This document shows positions 42,975 through 51,407 of a stretch of 64,000 nt of DNA, piece after piece. A program made the position numbers and the translations under genes. The DNA is taken from NCBI GenBank assembly GCA_913777665.1, contig CAJYTF010000033.1:27233-91232 (forward strand), read 5' to 3'. How positions within the stretch are numbered: the stretch's first letter is position 1; each line of letters begins with the position of its first letter. The notes below the pieces were generated by a model, which made no database searches, had not been told where the DNA came from, and saw only the letters and a program-made list of their open reading frames with translations. The stretch is from an uncultured Myroides sp. (GTDB lineage Bacteria; Bacteroidota; Bacteroidia; Flavobacteriales; Flavobacteriaceae).

Positions 42975-44213
42975 ATGAGTATTTTAGAAATGAAAGTTCC
43001 TTCGCCAGGAGAGTCAATCACAGAAGTGGAAATTGCTACTTGGTTAGTAAAAGACGGAGACTATGTAGAGAAAGACCAAGCAATTGCTGAGGTTGATTCT
43101 GACAAAGCAACTTTAGAATTACCTGCTGAAGCTAGTGGTATTATTACTTTAAAAGCGGAAGAAGGAGATGCTGTGGCTGTTGGTCAGGTAGTTTGTTTAA
43201 TCGATACAAGTGCTGCAAAGCCATCGGGTTCTGATTCAGCTGCTGAACCTTCAAAAACCGAAGCTCCAAAAGCCGAAGAGAAAAAAGAAGAAGTTAAAGC
43301 TGCTCCGGCTGCTGCATCTGCACCAGCTGCTACGTATGCAACAGGATCTGCATCGCCGGCTGCTAAAAAAATATTAGACGAGAAAAGCATCGACGCTGCA
43401 TCTGTTCAAGGTACAGGTAAAGATGGTCGTGTAACTAAAGAAGACGCGTTAAACGCAACACCTTCAATGGGAACACCAACCGGCGGACCTCGTGGAACAG
43501 AGCGTAAAAAAATGTCTATGTTACGTAGAAAAGTAGCAGAGCGTTTGGTTGAAGCTAAAAATACAACAGCGATGTTAACTACTTTTAACGAAGTTAACTT
43601 AACCGAAGTAAATAAAATACGTGCCGAATTTAAAGATGCGTTTAAAGCAAAACATAATGCGTCTTTAGGCTTTATGTCGTTCTTTACAAAAGCGGTAACT
43701 CGTGCATTACAGTTGTATCCAGATGTAAACTCAATGATCGATGGTCAAGAGCAAATTAAATTTGATTTTGCCGATATCTCTATCGCGGTTTCTGGACCAA
43801 AAGGATTAATGGTTCCGGTTGTTCGCAATGCTGAATTATTATCGTTCCGTGGTGTTGAAGCAGAAATCAAGCGTTTGGCAACAAGAGCTCGTGACGGACA
43901 AATTACGGTTGATGAAATGACAGGTGGAACTTTTACAATTACTAATGGTGGTGTATTTGGATCTATGTTGTCAACGCCAATTATCAACCCACCGCAATCG
44001 GGTATTTTAGGAATGCACAATATCATTGAACGTCCGGTTGCAGTAAACGGACAAGTTGTTATTGCGCCGATGATGTACATTGCATTATCTTATGACCACA
44101 GAATTATCGATGGTCGTGAATCTGTTGGTTTCTTGGTAGCTGTTAAAGAAGCTTTAGAAAACCCAACGGAGTTGTTAATGAACAACGATCCTAAAAAAGC
44201 TTTAGAACTATAA
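42975..44213 (+). CDS. sucB: dihydrolipoyllysine-residue succinyltransferase (2-oxoglutarate dehydrogenase E2)
   Basis: A 412-residue protein. The lipoyl domain has the modified Lys44 in [14 protein letters not shown], and an Ala/Pro/Glu/Lys linker (about 78-118) follows. The E1/E3-binding domain is at about 120-155 ([31 protein letters not shown]). The catalytic acyltransferase domain contains [14 protein letters not shown] with the catalytic His375 and Asp379. It passes the succinyl group to CoA as the core of the complex. It is co-transcribed with sucA. The E3 gene (lpd) is not in the window. Confidence 0.97.
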   Translation: MSILEMKVPSPGESITEVEIATWLVKDGDYVEKDQAIAEVDSDKATLELPAEASGIITLKAEEGDAVAVGQVVCLIDTSAAKPSGSDSAAEPSKTEAPKAEEKKEEVKAAPAAASAPAATYATGSASPAAKKILDEKSIDAASVQGTGKDGRVTKEDALNATPSMGTPTGGPRGTERKKMSMLRRKVAERLVEAKNTTAMLTTFNEVNLTEVNKIRAEFKDAFKAKHNASLGFMSFFTKAVTRALQLYPDVNSMIDGQEQIKFDFADISIAVSGPKGLMVPVVRNAELLSFRGVEAEIKRLATRARDGQITVDEMTGGTFTITNGGVFGSMLSTPIINPPQSGILGMHNIIERPVAVNGQVVIAPMMYIALSYDHRIIDGRESVGFLVAVKEALENPTELLMNNDPKKALEL

Positions 44214-44235
44214 TATTTTATTGTTTTTATATTGC

Positions 44236-44268
44236 AAAAAAGTCTTTCCAATTGGGAAGACTTTTTTT
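44236..44268 (+). terminator. terminator of sucAB
   Basis: Arms AAAAAGTCTTTCC and GGGAAGACTTTTT (one G-T pair) with an AATT loop, then T-run. Confidence 0.85.
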
Positions 44269-44374
44269 GTGGAAACTAATATATGCTGCGTTTATGATAT
44301 AAATTATCAATTTATTCTATTCTAGGAATTAGTTTTAATTTTTAGTAACTTTATATAATTAAATATAATTTAAT

Positions 44375-44638
44375 ATGTCAAAACATTTAAGTAAAACAGC
44401 CCAAAGAACTAAAAAGCGTAAGGAGCGTAGGTTAATAGAGAGGGCTGCTAAAAAAGCTTCTTCTACAGCAGTAAGAATATCTAGTGCTTTGCAGTTATCT
44501 ATGCAAATTGTAGACGGGAATAATGTTGTTGTTCATGAAGCCGATGGTACAAAAAAAGTATTAAAAAAAATAGTTCCTGTAAAAAGTAACGTCTATTTAG
44601 ATAAAGGAGTTAAAATATGTCTACGACCAAAAGATTAA
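44375..44638 (+). CDS. small basic protein, probable partner (antitoxin-like) of a zeta-toxin-like gene
   Basis: An 87-residue protein with a very basic N-terminus (TAQRTKKRKERRLIERAAKKASS), which could bind nucleic acid, and a beta-rich C-terminal half (IVDGNNVVVHEADGTKKVLKK). I do not recognise the family. The next gene starts inside it: the ATG of the P-loop gene is at 44617, overlapping by 22 bases in another frame, an arrangement typical of toxin-antitoxin pairs. The antitoxin label is inference from this overlap. A -7-like TAACTTTA lies upstream near 44345. The region 44270-45900 is more AT-rich than its neighbours. Confidence 0.5.
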   Translation: MSKHLSKTAQRTKKRKERRLIERAAKKASSTAVRISSALQLSMQIVDGNNVVVHEADGTKKVLKKIVPVKSNVYLDKGVKICLRPKD

Positions 44639-45360
44639 GAGTGTTTGGTGGACCTAATGGTTCGGGAAAATCAACTCTTTTTTCTTCTGTTGCTGATCAA
44701 TTCAATGTTGGTCATTTTATCAATTCTGATGAAATTGAGAGAGAAATAAGTTCAAAAGGTTTTATAAATATTGAATAATATGGTCTTTATCTTACACAAC
44801 AAGATTTAGATGCTTTCAAAAAAGAGCCTAATACGATATCGCTTATCGAAAAGGCATCAATTGAAGGTCATCAAATTGATGTAGAAATTCGTGAAAATGT
44901 TATCGTTGATAAATCTAAACAAACTCATAGTTATGAAGCTTCATTGATTACTTCTTTTTTAAGGAAACACTTATTAGAAAATAAAATTAGTTATTCTTTT
45001 GAGTCTGTAATGAGTCATCCGTCAAAATTAGATGAAATTAAGTATGCAAAAGAATTAGGTTATAAAACTTACTTATATTTTGTGTGTCTACAAGATTCAG
45101 ATATTAATGTTTCAAGGGTTCTAAATCGTGTGCAAAAAGGAGGTCATGATGTTGATCCTGAGCGAGTAAAGAGACGATATGTAGAAACGTTGGAAAACTT
45201 GCTACAAGTGCTTTTTTTTGTAGATAGAGCATTTTTATTTGATAATTCTACTAATGAAATGGAGTTGATTGCTGAAGTGGCTAACAGTCAAATTGAAATT
45301 TTGGTATCTCAAGATAAAGTTCCTAATTGGTTTATTCAATATGTAATTAATAAGCTTTGA
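44617..45360 (+). pseudogene. zeta-toxin-like P-loop kinase, interrupted by one in-frame stop
   Basis: Read through, the frame gives 247 codons. The first 53 residues contain RVFGGPNGSGKSTLF, a Walker A motif as in zeta toxins, and HFINSDEIEREI, the following acidic segment. A TAA at 44776-44778 ends it; the same frame continues without any shift for 193 more codons (YGLYLTQQDLDAF... to the end at 45360), ending in a helical C-terminus. This looks like a single nonsense change in an otherwise intact gene. Zeta-type proteins phosphorylate nucleotide sugars and poison the cell. A sequencing error, suppression or true decay cannot be told apart. Confidence 0.75.
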
Positions 45361-45379
45361 AAATAAATAACGCCAAATT

Positions 45380-45850
45380 TTATAGATTACCTAAAATATT
45401 TATTAATTCAAAACTATTTTCATCTGTTATCAATCTTTCCTCATTACTAAAAGTATCAATATAATTTAACTGCGAACATTCAAAACAAATTTTAAAGATT
45501 CCTACGGTTTTATTCTTCTTTTTTAGAATTAAAAAATCACGATAAATAGGTAAACATTTACTGTTGTCTTTTGTGTTTTGATTAGATGTTAATACTTGGT
45601 GTAATTTTATATAATCAGATTCATTAACTTCTGATTTCACAAATCCGGATTCTGTAAATTGATCAATAATTAATGTGTCAGAGATATTTTGAATGACTTC
45701 TCCAGATAAAATGTCGCTAATATCCGTTTCGTTAATTGCTAAAGTGTCTGATTTGTAATGAATTAACTCGTTATAATCAGCAACAGCTAGTTGTTTGTCT
45801 TTACAAGATATCAAGCAAAAAATCAAAAATATAAAAGTGTAAATTCTCAT
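45380..45850 (-). CDS. lipoprotein, function unknown
   Basis: A 156-residue protein. The signal peptide ends at a lipobox (FCLISCKDK, Cys16). The mature part is rich in Asp, Ile and Ser with two Cys (KCLPIYRD and CFECSQ), so it may hold a disulfide. The family is not recognised. The start at 45850 is used, because the earlier Met would put polar residues ahead of the signal peptide core. Converges with the zeta-like pseudogene and is divergent from the MFS gene. Confidence 0.65.
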   Translation of the reverse strand: MRIYTFIFLIFCLISCKDKQLAVADYNELIHYKSDTLAINETDISDILSGEVIQNISDTLIIDQFTESGFVKSEVNESDYIKLHQVLTSNQNTKDNSKCLPIYRDFLILKKKNKTVGIFKICFECSQLNYIDTFSNEERLITDENSFELINILGNL

Positions 45851-45903
45851 AATAAATATCAATACTTTAAAACGCTAATTTATAAAAAGTGCTTGCGTTT
45901 TCG

Positions 45904-45911
45904 TAGCTTTG
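45904..45911 (+). promoter_or_regulatory. -7 promoter box of the MFS transporter gene
   Basis: TAGCTTTG, perfect TAnnTTTG, 20 bases before the ATG. Confidence 0.6.
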
Positions 45912-45931
45912 TTTTCTAATTTTTAAAAGAC

Positions 45932-47149
45932 ATGAGTTCTAAAAAATCAGCTGCGATTGGTTTTATATTCATTACAATGTTAATCGATATTATAGGCATA
46001 GGCATCATTATTCCTGTAATTCCAAAGCTTCTGCAAGAGTTAAATCATTCCGATATTAGCGAAGCGGCACAATTAGGTGGTTGGCTGGCATTTGCTTACG
46101 CGTTTACGCAGTTTTTGTGTGCGCCTTTAATGGGTAGTTTGTCTGATAAATTCGGCAGAAGACCTGTTTTGTTGATTTCTTTAATGGCATTTGCGGTTGA
46201 TTATTTGGTTTTGGCATTAGCACCAACGGTAGCTTGGTTGTTTGTGGGTAGAATTATTGCAGGTATTACCGGTGCGAGTATTTCTACTGCAATGGCTTAT
46301 ATTTCTGATGTTAGTACACCCGAAAACAAGGCGAAAAACTTTGGTTTGGTTGGTGCAGCTTTCGGTATTGGTTTCATTATTGGTCCTGTAATTGGCGGTT
46401 TGTTGGGGCAGTTTGGTTCTCGAGTTCCGTTTTACGCCGCAGCGGTTTTGTGTTTTGTGAATTTTGTTTATGGATATTTTGTTTTACCAGAATCATTAAC
46501 GCCTGAAAGACGCAGAGTTTTTGAATGGAAAGCAGCAAATCCAATTGGAGCTTTGGCTCGATTAAAAAAGTTTCCGAATATTATAGGCTTGGTTGCAGCT
46601 ATGTTTTTTATGTATTTTGCATCGCATGCCGTTCACGGAAATTGGAGCTTTTATACCATGTACCGATACAATTGGGATGAACGCATGGTAGGAATTTCGC
46701 TGGGTGTTCTTGGTGTGTTGGTTGCAATTGTTCAAGGTGTTTTGGTTCGGTTTGTCAATCCAAAAATAGGTAACGGTAAAAGTATTTTAATAGGTTATTC
46801 CATAAATTCATTAGGTTTAATGTTGATTGCTTTTGCATCGCAAGAATGGATGGTTTTTGTATTCTTGATTCCTTATTGTTTGGGTGGTTTGGCAGGTCCA
46901 GCAATTCAGTCCGAAATCACCAATCATGTACCACCAAACGAGCAAGGACAAATTCAAGGAACATTAGCCAGCTTAAACAGTGCTACTGCGACTTTTGGAC
47001 CATTGGTAATGACAAGTATTTTTTATTTCTTTACACACGATTCGGCTCCGTTTAAATTTCCGGGTGCGCCTTTCATTTTGGCATCAATCTTAATGGTTTG
47101 CGCATTTTTCATGGCTTACAAAGGATTAAAGAAAACACAATCTATATAA
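45932..47149 (+). CDS. MFS transporter, TCR/Tet-like family
   Basis: A 405-residue protein with twelve membrane helices. The signature loop 2-3 is [17 protein letters not shown], and helix 5 carries [18 protein letters not shown], the antiporter motif. Tet-like proteins exchange a drug or metabolite for protons. Tetracycline resistance itself is not implied, since most chromosomal Bacteroidota members are of unknown substrate. The following ATPase gene begins 1 base after its stop codon, so they are co-transcribed. Confidence 0.92.
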   Translation: MSSKKSAAIGFIFITMLIDIIGIGIIIPVIPKLLQELNHSDISEAAQLGGWLAFAYAFTQFLCAPLMGSLSDKFGRRPVLLISLMAFAVDYLVLALAPTVAWLFVGRIIAGITGASISTAMAYISDVSTPENKAKNFGLVGAAFGIGFIIGPVIGGLLGQFGSRVPFYAAAVLCFVNFVYGYFVLPESLTPERRRVFEWKAANPIGALARLKKFPNIIGLVAAMFFMYFASHAVHGNWSFYTMYRYNWDERMVGISLGVLGVLVAIVQGVLVRFVNPKIGNGKSILIGYSINSLGLMLIAFASQEWMVFVFLIPYCLGGLAGPAIQSEITNHVPPNEQGQIQGTLASLNSATATFGPLVMTSIFYFFTHDSAPFKFPGAPFILASILMVCAFFMAYKGLKKTQSI

Positions 47150-47150
47150 A

Positions 47151-47846
47151 ATGAGTAGTTTTTATTATATCGACAGAAGCAGCGTTTCGTTTGAAGATTT
47201 CATTGCTTCGCCCGAAATTAAAAGTCATTTAATGGCGTTTTTGCACGAACAGCAGTTTAAGCATTTGTTCGATCAGTATAAAATACCAATTTCGAACAAA
47301 TTGTTGCTGTATGGAGATAGCGGTACGGGAAAAACCATGACTGCGAAGGTAATTGCCAATCATTTGAACAAAAAACTGATGATAGTGAATTTGGCAACCA
47401 TAATTTCATCAAAATTAGGCGAAACCGCTAAAAATTTAGATTTACTGTTTAAGGAATCGCAGTACGAAAGTATGGTTTTGTTGTTAGATGAATTCGATTC
47501 ATTAGGACAAATTCGCGATTACGACAATAAAGATAATTCTGAAATGAAACGTGTTGTAAATGCGATTATTCAGTTGATGGATTATTTTCCGCAGAAATCG
47601 ATTTTAATTGCAGCTACAAATCAAATTCACATGATTGATGAAGCGTTGAAACGTAGGTTTGAATGGCAAATTTCGTACGAAAAACCTTCGGATGAATTAT
47701 TAGATAATCTGTACGATACTCTTAAAATCCCGATTCCCGAGAAGTATCATCCTAAAAAACGTTTATATCAGGCATCGTACGCACAAGCGAAAGACGATTT
47801 TTATAAACAGGTAAAACAAAATATTATAAACGAACAATTGTCTTAA
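47151..47846 (+). CDS. AAA-family ATPase (small, stand-alone)
   Basis: A 231-residue protein with a single AAA module. Walker A is LLYGDSGTGKTMTAKVIA, Walker B is MVLLLDEFDSLGQ, sensor 1 is ILIAATNQ, and an arginine-rich segment is ALKRRFEWQI. No other domain is obvious, so it may be a helper remodelling a partner, perhaps encoded next to it. It lies between an MFS gene (1 base before) and dgt (2 bases after), as one transcription unit. Its partner is unknown. Confidence 0.88.
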   Translation: MSSFYYIDRSSVSFEDFIASPEIKSHLMAFLHEQQFKHLFDQYKIPISNKLLLYGDSGTGKTMTAKVIANHLNKKLMIVNLATIISSKLGETAKNLDLLFKESQYESMVLLLDEFDSLGQIRDYDNKDNSEMKRVVNAIIQLMDYFPQKSILIAATNQIHMIDEALKRRFEWQISYEKPSDELLDNLYDTLKIPIPEKYHPKKRLYQASYAQAKDDFYKQVKQNIINEQLS

Positions 47847-47848
47847 AA

Positions 47849-49195
47849 ATGACAAATACCATAATGGACTGGAAACAGTTACTTTCTTTAAAAAAATTTG
47901 GCGATACAAAAGTTCGCGAACGTAAAGATGAAAATCCCTCAAGAATTGGTTTTGAAGTAGATTACGACCGAATTATTTTCTCGAACGCATTCCGTAGTTT
48001 ACAAGATAAAACACAGGTAATTCCGCTATCGAAAACCGATTTTGTGCACACCCGTTTAACGCATAGTTTAGAAGTTTCTGTTGTTGGTCGATCTATCGGT
48101 CGGTTGGCTGGAGCGCAGATTATCGAAAAATATACCGAATTAACAGATTTAGGTTATACCATTAATGATTTTGGATCCATAGTTGCTGCAGCTTGTTTAT
48201 GTCACGATATCGGAAATCCGCCGTTTGGACATTCAGGTGAAAAAGCAATCGGTGATTTTTTTAAGCACGGAGCAGGCGAGCATTTTCGATTAGATTTAGA
48301 ACCGGCACAATGGCAAGATTTGATTGATTTTGAAGGAAATGCCAACGGATATCATATTTTAACCGATTCACGTCCGGGTGCCGAAGGTGGTTTGCGCATT
48401 TCGTATGCAACGTTGGGCGCTTTCATGAAATATCCAAAAGAGAGTCTTCCTAAAAAACCAACCAACGAAATTTCCGATAAAAAATACGGTTTTTTTCAAG
48501 CAGATAAATCAAGCTTTTTAGATGTTGCTGATACACTTGGTTTGTTGAAAAGGGAAGGAGAGACGTTGCGTTATCTGCGTCATCCGTTAACATATTTGGT
48601 GGAAGCTGCCGATGATATTTGTTACACAATTATTGATTTTGAAGACGGAATTAATTTAGGCTGGATTCCTGAAGAACACGCATTGGAATTTTTAATAAAG
48701 ATTGTAAAAAATAACATCAATTCTGTTAAATATGCACAGCTGAAAACTAAAGCCGAACGTGTGAGTTATTTGCGTGCCTTGGCAATTGGCAGTTTAATTA
48801 ACGATGTGGTGCGTGTGTTTATGGAAAACGAAGAAGAAATTTTAAAAGGAAATTTCCCGTTTGCATTAACAGATAAATGTGCGTATGTGGCGCAAATGAA
48901 AGATATTATTACCATAAGTATTTCTAACGTTTACGAAAGTAAAGAAGTTATAGAAAAAGAGGTGGTTGGTTATAAAGTGCTGCACACGTTATTGGAAAAA
49001 TTTATTGCTGCAACCAACAATAAGTTCAACGGAACAGCTACACATTACGACGAACTGATTTTAAAGTTGTTACCAGAACAATATCAAACCGAAAATGAAA
49101 GTCTGTATTTACGTTTGTTAAATGTATGCCGATTTATTTCGTTGTTAACCGATGGTAAAGCGTTAGAGTTGTATCATTCTATTGTGGGGCGATAA
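47849..49195 (+). CDS. dgt: deoxyguanosinetriphosphate triphosphohydrolase-like dNTPase
   Basis: A 448-residue HD-domain enzyme. HTRLTHSLEVSVVGR gives His72, and ACLCHDIGNPPFGHSGE the His119-Asp120 metal pair. It hydrolyses dGTP or other dNTPs to the nucleoside and triphosphate, controlling the dNTP pool. Such enzymes can also limit phage replication by depleting dNTPs. A second Met five residues in (MDWKQ) is an alternative start. It follows the AAA ATPase by two bases, and the convergent terminator at 49216 closes the operon. Confidence 0.93.
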   Translation: MTNTIMDWKQLLSLKKFGDTKVRERKDENPSRIGFEVDYDRIIFSNAFRSLQDKTQVIPLSKTDFVHTRLTHSLEVSVVGRSIGRLAGAQIIEKYTELTDLGYTINDFGSIVAAACLCHDIGNPPFGHSGEKAIGDFFKHGAGEHFRLDLEPAQWQDLIDFEGNANGYHILTDSRPGAEGGLRISYATLGAFMKYPKESLPKKPTNEISDKKYGFFQADKSSFLDVADTLGLLKREGETLRYLRHPLTYLVEAADDICYTIIDFEDGINLGWIPEEHALEFLIKIVKNNINSVKYAQLKTKAERVSYLRALAIGSLINDVVRVFMENEEEILKGNFPFALTDKCAYVAQMKDIITISISNVYESKEVIEKEVVGYKVLHTLLEKFIAATNNKFNGTATHYDELILKLLPEQYQTENESLYLRLLNVCRFISLLTDGKALELYHSIVGR

Positions 49196-49215
49196 ACTAC
49201 AAAGTTTATAAAATA

Positions 49216-49244
49216 AAAAAAGCATCTCATTGAGATGCTTTTTA
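49216..49244. terminator. bidirectional terminator
   Basis: Arms AAAAAGCATCTC and GAGATGCTTTTT around ATT, between dgt (+) and rpmA (-). Confidence 0.92.
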
Positions 49245-49264
49245 ATTTTTGTTGTCTAAGAAGA

Positions 49265-49525
49265 TTAAGCTTCAAATGGTACAATAGAAACGAAAGATTT
49301 GTTATCTCTCTTTTTCACAAATTGTACAACTCCGTCAACTTTAGCATGTAAAGTATGATCTTTCCCCATGTAAACGTTTTCACCTGGGTTATGTTTTGAA
49401 CCTCTTTGTCTTACAATGATGTTACCAGCAATAGCTGCTTGTCCACCATAAATCTTAACGCCTAAACGTTTCGATTCTGATTCTCTACCATTCTTAGAAC
49501 TACCGACACCTTTCTTGTGAGCCAT
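49265..49525 (-). CDS. rpmA: 50S ribosomal protein L27
   Basis: An 86-residue protein with the L27 signature [29 protein letters not shown] and [32 protein letters not shown]. The N-terminal tail reaches towards the peptidyl-transferase centre of the 50S subunit. It is not a form with the cleaved N-terminal extension known from Firmicutes. It is co-transcribed with rplU, 42 bases downstream of it. Confidence 0.98.
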   Translation of the reverse strand: MAHKKGVGSSKNGRESESKRLGVKIYGGQAAIAGNIIVRQRGSKHNPGENVYMGKDHTLHAKVDGVVQFVKKRDNKSFVSIVPFEA

Positions 49526-49567
49526 GATGTTTGGTTTTTAAAATTGTTAATACTTTCTAGTTACAGA

Positions 49568-49879
49568 TTAAATAGTGATTCCCTCGATTACGATTTGAGT
49601 CAATGCTTGTCTGTGACCGTTTTTCTTTTTGTATCCTTTTCTTCTTTTCTTTTTGAAAACGATAACTTTGTCACCTTGAAGGTGTTTTAAAACTTTCGCT
49701 CCTACTGAAGCTCCTGTTATAGCTGGGGCGCCTAAAGTAATAGCTCCTGCGTTGTCTACTAAGAATACTTTATCAAACGTTACATTTGATCCTTCTTCAG
49801 CAGCCAAACGGTGAACATACACTTTTTGGTCTTTGCTAACTTTGAATTGTTGCCCTGCTATCTCTACGATTGCGTACAT
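49568..49879 (-). CDS. rplU: 50S ribosomal protein L21
   Basis: A 103-residue protein, the usual length. It starts MYAIVEIAGQQFKVSKDQKVYVHRL and ends VLKHLQGDKVIVFKKKRRKGYKKKNGHRQALTQIVIEGI, the conserved C-terminal region that binds 23S rRNA. The start at 49879 is chosen because it gives the standard N-terminus; the longer upstream frame would cover the promoter. It is the first gene of the rplU-rpmA operon. Confidence 0.98.
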   Translation of the reverse strand: MYAIVEIAGQQFKVSKDQKVYVHRLAAEEGSNVTFDKVFLVDNAGAITLGAPAITGASVGAKVLKHLQGDKVIVFKKKRRKGYKKKNGHRQALTQIVIEGITI

Positions 49880-49910
49880 AACAATTAAATTAAGATTAAT
49901 TTTAAGAGTG

Positions 49911-49940
49911 CAAATATACAAAAAATATCTATAAATCAAA
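49911..49940 (-). promoter_or_regulatory. promoter of rplU-rpmA
   Basis: On the minus strand, -33 TTTG (49937-49940), an 18-base spacer and -7 TATATTTG (49911-49918), then C. This is the most complete Bacteroidota promoter in the window. The predicted leader is about 30 bases and contains no strong hairpin for L21 autogenous control. Confidence 0.85.
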
Positions 49941-50068
49941 TGTAAGTACTTCGTTTTTAAAAAATTAATCGATCAAAATAAAAATAGTAAAAAAAATACA
50001 AATATAAATGTAACAAAATCACGAAATTGCGCACTAATTAAAAAATCAAATTAATTTAAATCGAAGTT

Positions 50069-51394
50069 ATGAGAAAATCTTTAACGGCTTTAGCGTCTGC
50101 ACTTTTACTTAGTAGTGTTGCAGTTGCACAGAAAGTTGAGTTTGAAGAGTATACACTTGACAATGGTTTGCATGTAGTTTTACATCAAGACAAATCGGCG
50201 CCTGTTGTAGTTACTTCTGTAATGTACCACGTAGGTGCAAAAGATGAAAACCCAGAGCGTACTGGCTTTGCGCACTTTTTTGAGCACCTTTTGTTTGAAG
50301 GTACCGAAAATATTGAAAGAGGTGAGTGGTTTAAGTTGGTAACTTCTAACGGAGGACACAACAACGCTAATACATCTGATGACCGTACGTATTATTATGA
50401 AGTATTTCCATCGAACAATTTAGAATTGGCTATTTGGATGGAATCTGATCGTTTATTGCAACCAGTTATCAATCAAATTGGTGTTGATACGCAAAACGAA
50501 GTTGTAAAAGAAGAAAAACGTTTACGTGTAGATAACAGCCCGTACGGAAACTGGATCACAGAAGTTAAGAAAAATCTTTTCAAAAAACACCCTTACCGTT
50601 GGGCGCCAATTGGTTCTATGGATCATTTAGATGCTGCTACTTTAGAAGAGTTTCAGGCATTCAACAAAAAATTCTATGTACCTAACAATGCTGTTTTAGT
50701 AATTGCTGGTGATATCGAGTTTGCAAAAACAAAAGAATTGGTGCAAAAATATTTCGGAGTGATTAAAAAAGGAGCAGCTGTTCCTCGTGTAAACATTCAG
50801 GAAGATCCAATCACTAAAACAATTCATGCAACGGCTTACGATGCTAACATTCAAATTCCAATGTACATCACTGCTTATAGAACACCTTCTATGAAAACAC
50901 GTGATGCAAGAGTTTTGGATATGATTTCATCTTACCTTTCTGGTGGAAAATCATCGCCAATGCAAAAGAAAATTGTTGACGAGAAAAAAATGGCGTTACA
51001 ATTATTTGCATTTAACTACGCACAAGAAGATTACGGTATGTACTTAATCGCTGGTTTACCAATGGGCGATACTACGCGTGAGGCTTTACAAACAGAAATT
51101 GATGCTGAAATTACTAAATTACAAACCGAGTTGATTTCTGAAAGAGATTACCAAAAATTACAAAACGATTTTGAGAACCGTTATGTAAGCCAAAATTCAG
51201 ATTTAGAAGGCTTGGCAGAGAACTTGGCTACCAACTATTTATTGTACGGCGATATCAATTTAATTAACGAAGAAATCGAAATTTACCGTTCAATTACAAG
51301 AGAAGAAATTCGCGATGTTGCTAAAAAGTATTTACAAAGCAATGCTCGTTTATTATTAGATTACGTACCAGCAAAAGAAGATTCAGCTAAATAA
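50069..51394 (+). CDS. M16-family peptidase, zinc-binding subunit
   Basis: A 441-residue secreted protein, signal peptide 1-20. HFFEH (69-73) is the inverted zinc motif, with the distal Glu expected in NEVVKEEKRLRVDNSPYG about 76 residues on. It contains one M16 module pair of a half-size protease. It is followed 13 bases later by a related gene that lacks the zinc motif, the arrangement of heterodimeric M16 enzymes in which one subunit brings zinc and the other the Arg/Tyr pocket. Substrates are periplasmic peptides. Confidence 0.93.
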   Translation: MRKSLTALASALLLSSVAVAQKVEFEEYTLDNGLHVVLHQDKSAPVVVTSVMYHVGAKDENPERTGFAHFFEHLLFEGTENIERGEWFKLVTSNGGHNNANTSDDRTYYYEVFPSNNLELAIWMESDRLLQPVINQIGVDTQNEVVKEEKRLRVDNSPYGNWITEVKKNLFKKHPYRWAPIGSMDHLDAATLEEFQAFNKKFYVPNNAVLVIAGDIEFAKTKELVQKYFGVIKKGAAVPRVNIQEDPITKTIHATAYDANIQIPMYITAYRTPSMKTRDARVLDMISSYLSGGKSSPMQKKIVDEKKMALQLFAFNYAQEDYGMYLIAGLPMGDTTREALQTEIDAEITKLQTELISERDYQKLQNDFENRYVSQNSDLEGLAENLATNYLLYGDINLINEEIEIYRSITREEIRDVAKKYLQSNARLLLDYVPAKEDSAK

Positions 51395-51407
51395 GAAAGT
51401 AAACAAA

